Shown here piece by piece: positions 59,344 to 60,373 of a stretch of 60,373 nt of DNA (position 1 is its first letter; every line of letters starts with the position of its first letter). The stretch comes from Lenisia limosa (taxonomy: Eukaryota; Breviatea). Below the pieces are notes generated by a model. That model searched no databases. It saw only the letters and a program-made list of their open reading frames with translations, and was not told the origin of the DNA. Position numbers and translations under genes: made by a program. The stretch covers positions 1 through 60,373 of the forward strand of contig LPNZ01009056.1 in NCBI GenBank assembly GCA_001655205.1. The letters run 5' to 3'.

Positions 59344-60373
59344 ATGAAAATGGGTGATTCAGTTGTTAGGAAGAACATAGACTCTTCAGTCGACCCCCGG
59401 TTCCAGATGTCTCCCGATCACAGTGCACAGTACTGCAAGGTCTACTGCGCTAGGCTCAGCCAGGCCCGCCCAGCGCTTGAGAACCTTATTAAGACCAAAT
59501 GGGCAAACAAAAAATGTGAGTCTTATTGATGGTGTCGTGTTCTTCTATCACTTTAGCTTTCCTGAAAAAAAGTGTTGGGTCATTTTCACACAAATATGCT
59601 ATCATTTTCCACATAGTGGTATGGTAACAACTCGTGTCAAGGTCTCAGTAGTGTATTGATGCATTCGGATTTTGTGTTCACCATTTTGACTCGAAAACAG
59701 ATTCTGTTGTATCCTATTGCGATGCAATACAGTCTAACACTACAGACCTGGACAGACTTCCCGACCTTCGTGCCGGCGGCTCAAACGCAATAATCGGTAC
59801 CGTACATTGTGTCATGGCCCTCAAGCCAAGTGCTCTCAAGGACCTTGCTAATGCCGTGGGAGAGGGTAGCGAGAGGTTATTTGGGGGGGGGGGGGNNNNN
59901 NNNNNNNNNNNNNNNNNNNNNNNNNNNNNNNNNNNNNNNNNNNNNNNNNNNNNNNNNNNNNNNNNNNNNNNNAATGATTGGGTGAATTATAATTATACTA
60001 TAATGCAATAGCTCTTATAAGCGTGAAGGTGTGGACGGCTTCGGTGGCCAGATACACCCTTATTTTTATTTTTTTTGTTTCCATTGCAATATGATAACCT
60101 TTCTTTCGGCATAGCAACTGATATTCTCTAGGGCAAGGTCAAGCAGACAGTAGAACAGCTTGGTTCCCTCATCAGTCCTGATGATACTGTGTTTCTAGAA
60201 GACACGCACGGACGTGTGGAGTTATTGCTGCCTGAAGATGTGGCTATTGTTTCAGGTACTTAAAGAGGCTTTACGCTTTGTTGAATAATGCCTTTTGGGT
60301 GTAATCTTCTCAATCACTTCCTCTCTCGCCCAGATTACCCACATCATTTAATCTCCAGAGAAGGACCAAATTA
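59344..60373 (+). CDS. POLD2: DNA polymerase delta small (B) subunit, 5' part
   Basis: Exons 59344-59515, 59701-59855, 60132-60255 and one beginning at 60334 and cut by the window end; joins are in phase. The N-terminus carries the region typical of this subunit before the OB fold: YCKVYCARLSQARPALENLI followed by KTKWA, then NAIIGTVHCVMALKPSALKD and SPDDTVFLEDTHGRVELLLP, matching the family pattern (IIGTLYK..., DDELVLEDE...KL). The B subunit links the polymerase delta catalytic subunit to its accessory subunits; its C-terminal phosphoesterase-like fold lies beyond the window. The gap at 59896-59972 is within an intron if the donor at 59856 is used. The reading after 60334 (DYPHHLISREGPN) is less typical and that acceptor is provisional. 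Confidence 0.8.
59973..60060 (+). repeat. Dispersed repeat D copy in a POLD2 intron
   Basis: GATTGGGTGAATTATAATTA ... GCGTGAAGGTGTGGACGGCT then TCGGTGGCCAGATACACCC, the same layout as 49135-49322, beginning at a gap edge. Confidence 0.7.

Noticed and set aside
1-60373. Prokaryotic or organelle origin of the window
   Set aside because: Dense GT-AG introns, split conserved domains and POLD2 with introns show a nuclear eukaryotic genome.

Overview
The window looks like nuclear DNA of an intron-rich, probably flagellated unicellular eukaryote. Almost every recognisable protein segment is a short exon (about 25-190 bp) between GT and AG, and there are no operons or Shine-Dalgarno sites. The standard stop codons TAA, TAG and TGA fit all the exon chains I could follow. 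There are 21 runs of N (draft-assembly gaps), often beside long homopolymers. A coiled-coil protein of ciliary type and large Cys-rich or multi-pass membrane proteins suggest a free-living protist; a fornicate metamonad is possible, but this is only an inference. Gene models below were built by hand, by matching splice sites and carrying reading phase across introns. Exons described as phase-linked are well supported; the other limits are approximate.

Layout. 1-0.35 kb: a plus-strand exon of an unknown gene. 1.4-4.9 kb (+): LamG / concanavalin-A-like protein. 5.2-7.7 kb (-): unknown gene. 8.2-9.3 kb (+): small unknown gene. 9.75-11.3 kb: decayed Tc1/mariner transposon. 11.5-15.9 kb (+): Pro-rich unknown protein. 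16.4-27.1 kb (-): very large gene for a Cys-rich, multi-pass membrane protein. 27.7-32.4 kb (+): secreted protein with three C1q/TNF-like modules, pointing away from the previous gene. 32.5-39.3 kb (-): coiled-coil, CFAP157-like protein with a basic RPSSA-repeat tail. 39.9-50.2 kb (+): a 10-kb gene for an unrecognised, probably nuclear protein. 50.7-52.0 kb (-): small coiled-coil protein ending in PSAP/PPxY motifs. 52.2-59.1 kb (-): second large multi-pass membrane protein. 59.3 kb to the end (+): 5' part of the DNA polymerase delta small subunit gene.

Introns and spacers carry several short inverted-repeat (MITE-like) families, dispersed repeats and microsatellites. The most interesting items are the head-to-head pair of a Cys-rich receptor-like gene and a secreted C1q-like gene, the unassigned 10-kb gene, the repeat families confined to introns, and the degenerate transposon that has lost one terminus. 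I saw no tRNA, rRNA or CRISPR array.
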